Origin: Chondrosia reniformis
Taxonomy: Eukaryota; Porifera; Demospongiae; Chondrillida; Chondrillidae
Length of the DNA stretch: 64,000 nt
Direction of reading: 5' to 3'
Assembly (NCBI GenBank): GCA_947172415.1
Contig: OX359202.1
Coordinates: 2,516,001 to 2,580,000 of the forward strand
Shown: one piece after another, positions 60,501 through 64,000 of the stretch
Layout: each line of letters opens with the position of its first letter
Numbering within the stretch: position 1 is the first letter of the stretch
Position numbers and translations under genes: made by a program
Notes under the pieces: model-generated
What the model was told of the DNA's origin: nothing
Databases searched by the model: none
What the model saw: only the letters and a program-made list of their open reading frames with translations

Positions 60501-62609
60501 AGATTGTGTGGTGGCATTAAGTGCTCTATAGACTCCACAAGGGCACCAGTCTCCAGGTGACCATGTGCAGAGGTGAGGCCCAGGAACTGGAGGAAGACTA
60601 GATAATTCCCAATTCCAATATACAGTTGAATTCCTGACCGGCAATACGTATGTAGGTGCTCAGGAGGCAACCGACGAGGACAAGCACAGACTGGGGGACC
60701 AGTAGTATTAACATGATGGGTTACTCCATGCTGTAAGGGCTTCTTCTTGTGATGGGGGCGAACTATGGATGGGAATTCAGCCAGAATGGTTGCGAACTAT
60801 GGATGGGAATTCAGCCAGAATGGTTGCAAACACATCCTGAGGATCTGCATCTGGTAGACTGGAGCTGGGAGACACTTCCTGAGTCAGTAAACCATGTACC
60901 TGCAGGTGTGTGAGGGTGTCTATTAAGGCACTGTGTTTGACTTTCACCAAGAGGTTGTAATGACCAAGAAAGTCAGCACCTAATATAGCATATAGCTGGT
61001 TGTGAAGAGGATTAATTGAGGAGCACCTGCAGTAAGAGGGATAACCAGCTCCCGTGTCCACTAGAAACCACATGCCAGTCACTCGATCCTTGATAAAAAA
61101 AGAGGTGACCTGATTGTAGGCCAGTAGCACTTTTCAACACTAGCGACTGGCCGGCTCGTTTACCGAATAGTCACAGGATGAGCTGCACTTGCGAGCTTTT
61201 TCCCCAAACCATCGATGATACCAACAAGTGGTAGGAGTAGAATTGGCTGGGTGTGGGCTGGGTGAGCATCCTCTTGAGCAAGAGAGTCTGGAGCTACCTG
61301 GTGACGTGTTAAGGTAGGTGAGGTGTGCAACTTCCCTCCATAGCTGGTCCACCTCATATGAAAAATGGGGGCGTTAATTGCAGAGATTATAGGCATTGCG
61401 ACATCTACGATTTTGTCCGCCATTTGGGCAAGAGCCTCGAGGGACATAGTGTTACCTGTAGAGGTTAAAACCATCCTAACACTACCTGGTAAGCGCTACA
61501 ATAAGAGTTCTCTAAGGAAGGAGCTATCTGGCTCTGGTCCTGCAGAGTCACCCATGAGTTGTTGCATCCATCACTAAAGTTGAGTTGGCTTCCTGTCGCC
61601 AAGTTCCTCAGTGTTAAAGAGCATTTGAAGACAGCGTTGTTTTGAAGCCACTGTGCGGCGGATTAGCTGTTCCTTAAGGAAGTCGTAAGGGTCTTCCTCT
61701 GGCAGTTTGAGAAAAGGATTGCGGACTTCCGTAGCAAATTCGGGAGCAAGAGAGGCAACAACATAGTTGAAGCGCATTTTCTGCAAGATGATATTGTGGG
61801 TTGTGAATTGGGGGTTGAGTGAACCAGACCTGTGGATCAGCAGGCCAAAATGTAGGAATCTTAATGGAAATGGCAGCAAGCTAGTTGGTTTATCCCTTCA
61901 GGTTGTGGAGTAGCCATTGAGATCAGCAGTGTCAAGAAGGTATAGAATGTCGGGGTCTCCAATGTGTCGAGATATAAGTCTGTAACGGTACTTAACTATA
62001 CTCGAATCACTTTCAAGTAAAGATTAATTATTAAGATCTGTACAACATCATATATACATTACAGAAAGTTCTAGAATGCTAAATTACAAGCTGACAGATA
62101 CAGCAATAATATGAAATATAAAATCATCACAGGTTGTTAACCATGCATACAGTAGTTAGTTATTGCGCTACATCCTCTCCACCTGTCATTTGTCATCTTT
62201 TTAAACACTAGTTTATTCTTCCTTGATTAATTGCTTATGAAGGTCTTACAGTTGATATGTAGGTGATTTCAAAAGAATTTATTGTTGCTGAAGCTCACTA
62301 ATCTGTAATATATTATGATCGCAACAAATACTCAATATCATTTTACTCCTTGGCTACATGTTTTCCCCTGTTTTTATATATAATTATGTCTATTGTTATC
62401 TTTAGATACCAATTATAGTGGAGTGGTTTGAAAGTGCTGCTTTACATGCCTTGAGTCCTGGTGATGCTGTGACTGTGGCACCTGGGGCATATGTAATATC
62501 TCCTAAGATAGAACCAAAGTCAGAGGAGATGAAGTACAAGATGCTCCGAATAAATGTAGATCAAATTTCAATAGATGTATATTCTGAAGATAGTCATCTT
62601 ATTCTTAAG
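21376..62609 (+). CDS. BLTP1: BLTP1 homologue (KIAA1109/Tweek/Csf1 family), N-terminal 847 codons, 18 exons, continues past the window
   Basis: Family role: an ER-anchored, rod-like protein with a lipid-carrying hydrophobic groove that bridges ER and other membranes for bulk phospholipid transfer. Exons found: 21376-21553, 21700-21778, 27109-27173, 27235-27313, 33179-33230, 33463-33566, 33634-33713, 33894-33999, 34202-34358, 37721-37891, 39032-39149, 46889-47044, 47116-47213, 48693-49070, 49560-49769, 49858-49998, 50098-50262, 62406-62609. All introns are GT-AG and every junction keeps frame (2,541 nt, no stop). Signature matches: a membrane segment at residues 16-40, [60 protein letters not shown] and [11 protein letters not shown], in family order. 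About 100 residues between exons 4 and 6 of other animals are not found. The human protein is about 5,000 residues, so most of the gene lies to the right. Confidence 0.93.
21700..21778 (+). CDS. BLTP1: BLTP1 exon 2
   Basis: 79 nt between CACGTAG and GTAATT. Encodes (G)[19 protein letters not shown] then DAEKSF, the counterpart of the human SFSFSVLSGKVMVREI strand. Phase 1 in, phase 2 out. Too short to show as an ORF. Confidence 0.88.
21779..22495. other. BLTP1: BLTP1 intron 2, proximal part without recognised element
   Basis: AT-rich sequence. I checked it for a missing BLTP1 exon; a phrase reading [12 protein letters not shown] near 22090-22125 is in no usable phase. No transposon motif seen. 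Confidence 0.4.
22500..22790 (+). mobile_element. LINE linker fragment (between endonuclease and RT)
   Basis: An 82-codon frame with [54 protein letters not shown]. The sequence type (basic helix, NPK-x-WW-like, then G-x-V-x-D) lies between endonuclease and RT in several LINE clades. Neither enzyme domain is present. Confidence 0.5.
23170..25030 (+). pseudogene. hAT-type transposase, degenerate
   Basis: Readable pieces across frames: [17 protein letters not shown] (Zn-finger-like start, about 23445-23495), [20 protein letters not shown] and [20 protein letters not shown] (23575-23700), [20 protein letters not shown] (about 23830-23890), [39 protein letters not shown]-terminal hAT dimerisation trace with [19 protein letters not shown] follows at about 24950-25010. 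Many stops and frameshifts. It lies in BLTP1 intron 2 in the sense direction and differs from the hAT at 53442-60160. Confidence 0.65.
25040..26214. other. BLTP1: BLTP1 intron 2, AT-rich spacer
   Basis: No gene seen. A short near-palindrome TACTGTATGTACAGTATATACAGTA lies at about 25612-25637, and a TCTCTCTC/CTGTCTGTCTG-type simple tract near 25640 and 26120. Confidence 0.4.
26218..26730. mobile_element. Harbinger-like MITE (513 bp)
   Basis: 33-bp terminal inverted repeats, 26218-26250 (GGCCACTCCAAATTAGACTT...) and 26698-26730 (reverse complement GGTCACTCCAAATTACACTT...), differ at about four positions. They are flanked by TAA on both sides (26215-26217 and 26731-26733). A 3-bp TAA/TTA duplication with GG-starting ends is characteristic of PIF/Harbinger elements. 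No coding capacity. It sits in BLTP1 intron 2. Confidence 0.75.
27109..27173 (+). CDS. BLTP1: BLTP1 exon 3
   Basis: 65 nt after TTTTTTTAG, before GTAAGT. Encodes (R)[20 protein letters not shown], matching the human IQDGFIIFRWW motif. Phase 2 in, phase 1 out. Confidence 0.92.
27235..27313 (+). CDS. BLTP1: BLTP1 exon 4
   Basis: 79 nt after TTTTTTTTCTGTAG, before GTTAGC. Encodes [20 protein letters not shown] then FHWYH, aligned with the human RLYITVNDFEFHVYNR stretch. Phase 1 in, phase 2 out. Confidence 0.82.
27640..28180 (-). mobile_element. Penelope-like element fragment: GIY-YIG endonuclease end and 3' region
   Basis: On the - strand: [18 protein letters not shown] (about 28170-28117), then after a frame change [20 protein letters not shown] and HSLKTGHPI, then remnants like NLDQGI. 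IPC-x2-C...Y-x-GETGR followed by EH-x-RAVR is the GIY-YIG nuclease of Penelope-like retroelements. The RT is missing. Downstream, 27703-27728 carries a phrase (CTGAAGAAGAGC...GGGTCGAAAC on this strand) that recurs at 37151-37177. Confidence 0.6.
28310..28570 (+). mobile_element. CR1-like LINE ORF1 fragment with a 2A-type motif and PHD-like finger
   Basis: Reads [20 protein letters not shown] (28326-28385) and then [20 protein letters not shown] followed, after a TAG, by FHTNC. DxExNPGP (28350-28373) is the 2A ribosome-skipping motif known from N-termini of non-LTR retrotransposon proteins in sea urchin and other invertebrates. The C-x2-C...C-x2-C...H-x2-C cluster is PHD-like. One TAG at 28449 interrupts it. 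No RT is attached in this orientation. Confidence 0.65.
28575..29460. other. BLTP1: BLTP1 intron 4, unassigned AT-rich sequence
   Basis: No motif seen. It may be body or UTR of the CR1-like element to its left. Confidence 0.35.
29465..29870. repeat. Fold-back pair of R1 repeats
   Basis: 29465-29648 is the reverse complement of 29641-29870: AAGTAGGGATGGCACTATAA ... against ...TTATAGTGCCATCCCTACTT, with GCCACTTCTGCATG, GATCATTGTCTTG and TTTCTAGATGTGCCAATCAC in both arms. The pair makes a palindrome of about 400 bp with almost no spacer. Each arm equals the R1 repeat at 8570-8792. Confidence 0.85.
29870..31314 (-). mobile_element. CR1-like LINE: RT and C-terminal region, degenerate
   Basis: The - strand from 31314 carries a linker (31030-31314). 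RT pieces follow: the fingers ([24 protein letters not shown], about 30900-30840), [20 protein letters not shown] (about 30640-30580), and a 157-codon C-terminal frame (29987-30460) with [32 protein letters not shown] and [20 protein letters not shown]. These are CR1/L2-type C-terminal motifs. It ends in an ATTGAATTAA-type tail near 29870. The YADD box and several motifs are lost to frame breaks. Confidence 0.7.
31335..31890 (+). mobile_element. LINE fragment with internal deletion (RT core joined to C-terminus)
   Basis: First part: [20 protein letters not shown] (about 31339-31398) and [20 protein letters not shown] (31501-31560), RT motifs with the first catalytic Asp. At about 31655 it jumps to a C-terminal block, [20 protein letters not shown] and [20 protein letters not shown] (31684-31800). 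The part with the FADD box is missing, so a deletion removed the RT centre. Confidence 0.7.
31880..32120 (+). repeat. Dispersed repeat R2, copy 2, with a G20 run
   Basis: Continuous match to 8926-9078 plus 9455-9530. Where copy 1 has GATCACGGGTGGCGG, this copy has GATCGC followed by 20 consecutive G (31969-31988). Confidence 0.75.
32121..33178. other. BLTP1: BLTP1 intron 4, distal part
   Basis: A 90-codon - strand frame (32210-32482, with [20 protein letters not shown]) resembles real coding sequence but I cannot place it. A short R4 repeat form lies at 33080-33135. Nothing else recognised. Confidence 0.35.
33179..33230 (+). CDS. BLTP1: BLTP1 exon 5 (tentative)
   Basis: 52 nt between ATATAG and GTATGTG. 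Read in the required phase it gives [17 protein letters not shown] and links exons 4 and 6 in frame. Similarity to other BLTP1 proteins is weak here; another exon may be missing from the 5.9-kb intron before it. Confidence 0.5.
33463..33566 (+). CDS. BLTP1: BLTP1 exon 6
   Basis: After TTTGTGTAG. Encodes [20 protein letters not shown] then [12 protein letters not shown], matching the human HLDQFMHIVKGKLENV region and its PSPRYVG motif. Ends in phase 2 at GTAGGG. Confidence 0.88.
33634..33713 (+). CDS. BLTP1: BLTP1 exon 7
   Basis: After TTCTCAG, before GTTTGT. With the two bases of exon 6 it reads [20 protein letters not shown] then TYAVDTP, matching EPPRLMGEGF...YMDEPG of the family. Phase 2 in, phase 1 out. 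Confidence 0.9.
33894..33999 (+). CDS. BLTP1: BLTP1 exon 8
   Basis: The acceptor is AACGAAG|GTATTG, not the nearer TTCAG, because only the former keeps frame. Contains [16 protein letters not shown] and the hallmark [10 protein letters not shown] (human NYGPWADRQR). Phase 1 in, phase 2 out. Confidence 0.93.
34202..34358 (+). CDS. BLTP1: BLTP1 exon 9
   Basis: Encodes [46 protein letters not shown], matching the FFFPPDYQ...FTKNRE segment. Phase 2 in, phase 0 out at GTGAAT. Confidence 0.9.
34359..34850. other. BLTP1: BLTP1 intron 9, proximal part
   Basis: No gene seen. CAAAGGGGGGGGAG near 34711 is a short G-run. Sequence just before 34850 may belong to the integrase-type element. Confidence 0.35.
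34850..35760 (+). pseudogene. Integrase-type DDE transposase remnant
   Basis: Scattered over frames I read HLMSQGI and [17 protein letters not shown] (about 34948-35030), [10 protein letters not shown] (about 35078-35110), [10 protein letters not shown], then [20 protein letters not shown] (about 35244-35305). A C-terminal run [39 protein letters not shown] follows (about 35345-35530). This matches the rve-core transposase family that carries a W-H-I-D-G-N/S-H-K-L motif near the first catalytic Asp (here Asn) and is widespread in fish, cnidarians and sponges. Heavily decayed. Confidence 0.55.
35800..37720. other. BLTP1: BLTP1 intron 9, distal part
   Basis: Unassigned except for a Penelope-type 3' region at 37085-37190 (GACTTTTGAATGTTTAAAAA CACAGTTT, then CGACCCTGGGGATCTTCTTC AG), which parallels 27640-27740. 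The 36100-37000 stretch has short open frames without motifs. Confidence 0.4.
37085..37190 (-). repeat. Penelope-type 3' region, second copy
   Basis: On the - strand ACTGAAGAAGATCCCCAGGG then TCGAAAA (37177-37151). It parallels 27728-27703, and the CACAGTTT-containing sequence next to it also matches 27650-27690. A more diverged relative lies near 39855-39930 (TTTTGACCCTGGCAC). Confidence 0.55.
37721..37891 (+). CDS. BLTP1: BLTP1 exon 10
   Basis: 57 codons, phase 0 both ends. Contains [20 protein letters not shown] then [11 protein letters not shown], matching the fly PWITQKDGYTSKITGQL motif. Confidence 0.93.
38440..38660. repeat. Cluster of CCTGTGAAA motifs in both orientations
   Basis: Within 220 bp the string CCTGTGAAA or its close variants (ACCTGTAAAAA, CCCTGTTAATT, CCCTGTCAAAA) and the inverse TTTCACA occur about fifteen times, including the palindrome TTTCACATCCTGTGAAA near 38548. 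The spacing is irregular, so it is not a simple tandem array. It lies in BLTP1 intron 10. Confidence 0.65.
39032..39149 (+). CDS. BLTP1: BLTP1 exon 11
   Basis: Encodes [20 protein letters not shown], then [11 protein letters not shown], matching ASYPRIWNMPQTWQ...FFTDL. Ends in phase 1 at GTAAGT. Confidence 0.92.
39166..39615. repeat. MITE-like element with R3 end
   Basis: Starts TATCAGAGAGTATCTTAGTA CTCTCTATGTTGGGATGGTA (compare 9795-9838 inverted) and ends near 39615 with GTGCCATCCCTAC. TTGGGATGGTAC and the reverse complement of the end, GTAGGGATGGCAC, are near-matches. The interior has a GGTATAGGA[GT]CGAAATTC phrase repeated at about 39237 and 39278. No protein. Confidence 0.5.
40900..41275 (-). 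mobile_element. Possible LINE remnant
   Basis: The - strand holds an FLL-x-RCETWTL phrase (about 41125-41095), like the LLYGCETWTL motif after the RT of RTE-like and other LINEs. Everything around it is decayed. Confidence 0.3.
41590..44240 (-). mobile_element. LINE family C: RT and R2-like C-terminus, heavily degenerate
   Basis: On the - strand: [20 protein letters not shown] (first catalytic Asp, about 43200-43140), [20 protein letters not shown] (about 42695-42635), FLGHTIT (about 42574). Then come a Cys/His cluster ([15 protein letters not shown], about 42115-42070) and [19 protein letters not shown] (about 41876-41820). Zinc cluster followed by PD...E-x-TV matches the R2-type restriction-like endonuclease order, although the usual RPD is PAD here. 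More than ten stops and frame changes. It lies antisense in BLTP1 intron 11. Confidence 0.6.
44250..46888. other. BLTP1: BLTP1 intron 11, distal part
   Basis: About 2.6 kb. Frames at 44712-44911 (+, Cys-rich start [20 protein letters not shown]) and 45803-46057 (-, 84 codons) are the longest, and I recognise neither. They may be decayed transposon pieces. Confidence 0.35.
46889..47044 (+). CDS. BLTP1: BLTP1 exon 12
   Basis: Encodes [42 protein letters not shown], matching IQDWSSDSPPDIFSFVPYTW and NQHNWIDCS. Phase 1 both ends. Confidence 0.95.
47116..47213 (+). CDS. BLTP1: BLTP1 exon 13
   Basis: Encodes [20 protein letters not shown], matching LAACGETLNIDFSLPFTDF. The 71-bp intron before it is one of the compact ones. 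Phase 1 in, 0 out. Confidence 0.93.
47214..48692. other. BLTP1: BLTP1 intron 13
   Basis: 1.5 kb without recognisable element; a short ACATACATACATACGTACGT simple repeat at about 47720-47740. Confidence 0.4.
48693..49070 (+). CDS. BLTP1: BLTP1 exon 14
   Basis: 126 codons from [15 protein letters not shown] to [11 protein letters not shown], matching GEDVDLHLFLPDCHP at the start and LLNAFLCIK at the end. The linker of the human protein between these points is much shorter here. Confidence 0.94.
49560..49769 (+). CDS. BLTP1: BLTP1 exon 15
   Basis: 70 codons, phase 0. [20 protein letters not shown] continues the AIK of exon 14 (human CIKENYFGEDDMYMDFEE). The remainder is poorly conserved. Confidence 0.93.
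49858..49998 (+). CDS. BLTP1: BLTP1 exon 16
   Basis: 47 codons, phase 0. [20 protein letters not shown] then [11 protein letters not shown], matching the LCFEMKKGFRETMLQLILSP strand region. Confidence 0.9.
50098..50262 (+). CDS. BLTP1: BLTP1 exon 17
   Basis: 55 codons, phase 0. [20 protein letters not shown], then [19 protein letters not shown], matching LEYAWLIDVQAGSLTAKV of human BLTP1. Confidence 0.95.
50404..50730 (-). repeat. R1 repeat, fourth copy, split by a hAT-type MITE
   Basis: Left part (ACAGTGATAAGGCTAAC, TAGAAGTGGCATACTAAAGT) and right part (CCACTTCTATGTTTGACATC) follow the order of the inverted R1 arm at 29505-29640. A 190-bp MITE sits between them. Confidence 0.6.
50492..50681. 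mobile_element. hAT-type MITE (190 bp)
   Basis: Ends CAGAGGCAGATCCAGG (50492-50507) and the inverted CAGTGGCAGATCCAGG (50681-50666) differ at one of sixteen bases. They are the same type as the ends of the large hAT at 53442-60160. Flanking 5-mers CATAC (left) and CGTAC (right) agree at four of five positions. No coding capacity. Confidence 0.7.
50735..51555. other. Intron 17 sequence left of the LINE D fragment
   Basis: Unassigned. An 83-codon frame (50944-51195) shows a hydrophobic stretch but no known motif. The 3' part and LTR of the gypsy element would be expected here; I could not match any stretch to the right flank (61900-62400). Confidence 0.35.
51560..52025 (-). mobile_element. LINE family D: C-terminal fragment
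   Basis: On the - strand: [19 protein letters not shown] (about 51990-51930), [28 protein letters not shown] (about 51925-51845), then [20 protein letters not shown] and [14 protein letters not shown] (51735-51580). The WPDLVV...IIEMSVPTD pattern again resembles the PD...(D/E)-x-x-VP of R2-type endonucleases. RT is absent. It directly joins the gypsy integrase at about 52025, so it may be a 5'-truncated insertion into it. Confidence 0.6.
52030..53441 (-). mobile_element. Ty3/gypsy remnant 2, 3' part (RT end, RNase H, integrase)
   Basis: Reading leftward: RT end [20 protein letters not shown] (about 53437-53380), RNase H pieces ([20 protein letters not shown], about 53028-52970), [19 protein letters not shown] junction (52810-52775). 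Integrase follows with a zinc region ([20 protein letters not shown], about 52575-52510), [23 protein letters not shown] and [14 protein letters not shown] (about 52110-52070, where the family's Glu is Lys). It continues, after removal of the hAT, from the RT at 60161 onward. LTRs not found. Confidence 0.75.
53790..55239 (-). pseudogene. hAT transposase, C-terminal part
   Basis: From the LINE junction leftward: [20 protein letters not shown] (about 55236-55177), [20 protein letters not shown] (about 55000-54940), [20 protein letters not shown] (the HC-x-x-H-x-LN motif, about 54895-54835). The middle helical domain (54256-54651) follows, then the dimerisation end with [13 protein letters not shown] and LKLI (about 53870-53830). 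The domain order (TTF-type finger in the other part, RNase H-like fold, C-terminal dimerisation) is that of ZMYM1-like hAT transposases. Frameshifts at about 54170-54255 and 54700. Confidence 0.8.
55230..55239. repeat. Target-site duplication of the nested LINE, left
   Basis: AATGACTTCA, exact match to 58569-58578. On this side it is followed by the LINE 3' end with four to five CATA units. Confidence 0.85.
55261..56412 (-). pseudogene. LINE reverse transcriptase core and C-terminal domain
   Basis: 383 open codons. [19 protein letters not shown] (first catalytic Asp), [35 protein letters not shown] (catalytic FADD, about 56000-55955), [33 protein letters not shown] (about 55670-55625), [20 protein letters not shown]. 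All catalytic residues are present. A single TAG separates it from the upstream frame ending in [10 protein letters not shown], with no base lost. Suppression or a polymorphic stop would give a full RT. Confidence 0.88.
56416..57144 (-). pseudogene. LINE linker and N-terminal RT (fingers)
   Basis: 242 codons: coiled basic start ([20 protein letters not shown]), [90 protein letters not shown]. These are RT motifs 0-2. The frame is interrupted from the endonuclease by about 200 bp with shifts (57150-57350). Confidence 0.85.
57352..58145 (-). CDS. LINE AP-like endonuclease domain
   Basis: The 253-codon frame (from 58113; [20 protein letters not shown] begins about 30 bp upstream) has DILAIQEH (metal-binding Glu, about 58055), [30 protein letters not shown] (Asp/Asn, about 57720-57690), [10 protein letters not shown] and KSDHAALIV (catalytic Asp-His, about 57445-57425). 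This is the exonuclease-endonuclease-phosphatase fold that nicks target DNA for target-primed reverse transcription. Confidence 0.88.
58569..58578. repeat. Target-site duplication of the nested LINE, right
   Basis: AATGACTTCA, identical to 55230-55239. Taking out the LINE and one copy makes the hAT frame read [14 protein letters not shown] without a break. Confidence 0.88.
58580..59600 (-). pseudogene. hAT transposase, N-terminal part with TTF-type zinc finger
   Basis: An acidic/Ser-rich start (59400-59600) is followed at 59360-58977 by a TTF-type finger region: [35 protein letters not shown]. Then [20 protein letters not shown] (about 58955-58890), [19 protein letters not shown] (about 58865-58810), and, after a shift near 58740, [20 protein letters not shown] and NQLIEVI at the LINE junction (about 58575). 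Probable small introns or shifts at 59375-59420 and 58730-58760. Confidence 0.75.
60161..61905 (-). mobile_element. Ty3/gypsy remnant 2, 5' part (gag, protease, RT start)
   Basis: Reading leftward: gag (61879-61574: [40 protein letters not shown]), frame change, [20 protein letters not shown] (about 61464-61405). A CHCC-type knuckle ([14 protein letters not shown], about 61230-61190), protease with DTG at about 61050-61058, and [14 protein letters not shown] follow. Then comes the RT start with [20 protein letters not shown] (about 60450-60390), [20 protein letters not shown] and [15 protein letters not shown] (catalytic box intact, about 60270-60225). It stops within INPSK at 60161, the hAT insertion point, and resumes at 53441. 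Confidence 0.8.
61906..62405. other. Right flank of the gypsy element and 3' end of BLTP1 intron 17
   Basis: May include the gypsy 5' leader and LTR (a - strand element starts on this side) but I could not match any part to the left flank. The end is ordinary intron with TATCTTTAG acceptor. Confidence 0.35.
62406..62609 (+). CDS. BLTP1: BLTP1 exon 18
   Basis: 68 codons, phase 0. [40 protein letters not shown], matching LLEWGQTFVFH and LKYTMIRLAVDGADIYIVE. It is separated from exon 17 by a 12.1-kb intron full of nested transposons. The next exon is not found before the window ends. Confidence 0.94.
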
Positions 62610-63335
62610 GTTAGTAGTACACTCTTTCAGTCATCTTCGTTTTAAGTATGTAATCATTTTATTACAACCTTATTTCATAGCATAAGTATGAACATGCATA
62701 CGTATATACGTATATATGTGAGTACCACCAGGAGAAATTGCAGTAAATGGTACACAGCAGTCCCATTCCATATACATTTTTACGTCAAGAGTGCATGAAG
62801 GCTTCTGGATAAATGGGTATGGCCATTTTCTGTAATTTCTACTGGTGGCATTCTTCTCTTTCACACACACAAAGAGTACAAGTCTAATGTTATTTACAGT
62901 TGTCTGCAGCTTCCTTCAATCCATGGATGTGTATAACAGCAGTTGACCATACAGACTTTTATAGAGTTCTACTCATCCATTGCAGAAATCTGCAGTGGTT
63001 TGAAAGCCACTGTATTTGTCTGTTTATGTATCATGTTGATCTACATTCATTAGAATTTTCCTTATAACAATGCCATATATGATCATACGCAAGTGTTTTC
63101 AATAAATACAATTAAAAGAATGTGTAATACGTTCCAGTGATATAACTTGCTTATTAATAATAGAATGGTAGATATACGCATCTATAAATACTTTACTGTA
63201 AATCTAAAAGTTAAACTCTGTTTTTATTCTGCTGATTCCTTTCATGACACATATTTATACTGTCTTGAAGGATAATGAGAGAAGCAATCTTGTTTTAAAT
63301 GTCTGGCCATCAATGAAACATCTTTATTTGTAGTG
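62610..63335. other. BLTP1: BLTP1 intron 18, no further exon seen
   Basis: I searched for the next BLTP1 segment and found none. Short simple repeat CGTATATACGTATATATG near 62700. Confidence 0.4.
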
Positions 63336-63339
63336 CATT

Positions 63340-63690
63340 AAGATTAATAGAACAATGTGATACTACCCAGGGCAAGATATTTATAAATAAGAAGCAACAA
63401 AGGGCCAAGAATAGACCCCTGTGAAACGCCACATGTGATATTAGCACAATCAGAGAATTGTCCCTAAATTATCCCTCATGTGATTCTACCACAAAAGGTA
63501 ATAATAAAACCATCATTCCTGCATAAGCCGTATATACTTAGTTTCTTAAGCAGTAGGTCATGATTAATTGAATCAAAAGCCCTATGTAGTTCCAACAGGC
63601 TGTTCCCACATAGTCGCCTCTCTCCAAGGCTTCTCACCAATTCTCCACTGTCTTTAACAGCATATCTTGGGTGCTATAAAAGCCTAAACT
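63340..63690 (-). mobile_element. CR1/Jockey-type LINE RT fragment
   Basis: On the - strand: VKDSGELVRSLGERRL, LLELHRAFDSINHDLLLKKL (first catalytic Asp, about 63590-63535), SIYGLCRNDGFII, DCANITCGVSQGSILGPLLL (about 63455-63395). It stops before the catalytic YADD box. Several frame breaks. Confidence 0.65.
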
Positions 63691-64000
63691 AAAAAATCAG
63701 GTAGTTGCTAAAAAGGAAGGGTATTTATTTAGAAAATATTTTAATATACAGTAGTTGATTAGCCTTAATTTAGGACATTATTCTTGAGCTAGGAATTCTA
63801 ATGATGTCATGTACTTGCTGCACTCTTTAGTCTGAAGCAGGTACATGTGGCAAAAGCTTGAACACCAACTATCAGTATGCAGTGTCATGTAATGATTGTT
63901 ACTAGTTATAGCACTTACTGGTTTAGTCATGTTAAGAGCTGATTGTAACCCCTTTTAGATACTTCAAGAACAATGCTTTCTATTGTACTTGTGTTTTGAA

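Noticed and set aside
50263..62405. LTRs of gypsy remnant 2
   Set aside because: I compared 50735-51550 and 61906-62400 by eye and found no matching stretch that could be paired LTRs.
1..64000. tRNA, rRNA or snRNA genes
   Set aside because: No cloverleaf with A and B box consensus or rRNA-like sequence was noticed on reading; a covariance-model scan was not possible.

Overview
The window looks like a 64-kb piece of an AT-rich invertebrate nuclear genome, most likely a demosponge. Three things point that way. One host gene has 18 short, phase-consistent exons. The transposon mix is very diverse and old. Several families (the KDZ-associated Cys-cluster protein, the eukaryotic DUF3987-like gene, the SWIM/PHD MULE and the LINEs with R2-like C-termini) are ones I associate with sponge and cnidarian genomes. 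The species call is inference.

The one clear host gene is on the + strand from 21376 to beyond the right edge. It is a homologue of BLTP1 (KIAA1109 / Tweek / lpd-3 / Csf1), a very large bridge-like lipid-transfer protein anchored in the ER. I could place 18 exons (847 codons, N-terminal part only). Every splice junction keeps the reading frame, and the order of matches follows the human and fly proteins. Short introns (61, 67, 71, 88, 99 bp) alternate with inflated ones (3.4, 5.3, 5.9, 7.7 and 12.1 kb) filled with transposons.

Layout. 1-3130: a KDZ-type Cys-cluster protein fragment (-) head to head with a broken DUF3987-like P-loop gene (+). 3500-3725: 74-bp tandem repeat. 3930-11010: two LINE families, a Ty3/gypsy remnant and dispersed repeats. 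11.8-14.4 kb: a pogo-like element with a LINE inside. 14.9-16.26 kb: a LINE. 16257-21210: a MULE-type element with perfect 53-bp terminal inverted repeats, inverted minisatellite arrays just inside them, a SWIM+PHD transposase C-terminus and a divergent spliced accessory gene; it ends 165 bp before the BLTP1 start codon. 21.4-62.6 kb: BLTP1 with intronic hAT, Harbinger-like MITE, Penelope-like, CR1-like, integrase-type and LINE remnants. Intron 17 (50263-62405) holds a stack: an APE-type LINE (55240-58568) inside a hAT transposon (53442-60160) inside a Ty3/gypsy element. 63.3-63.7 kb: another LINE.

Nearly all transposon genes are frameshifted or interrupted. The youngest-looking items are the MULE (53/53 identical ends) and the nested LINE (exact 10-bp target duplication, one stop in its RT).
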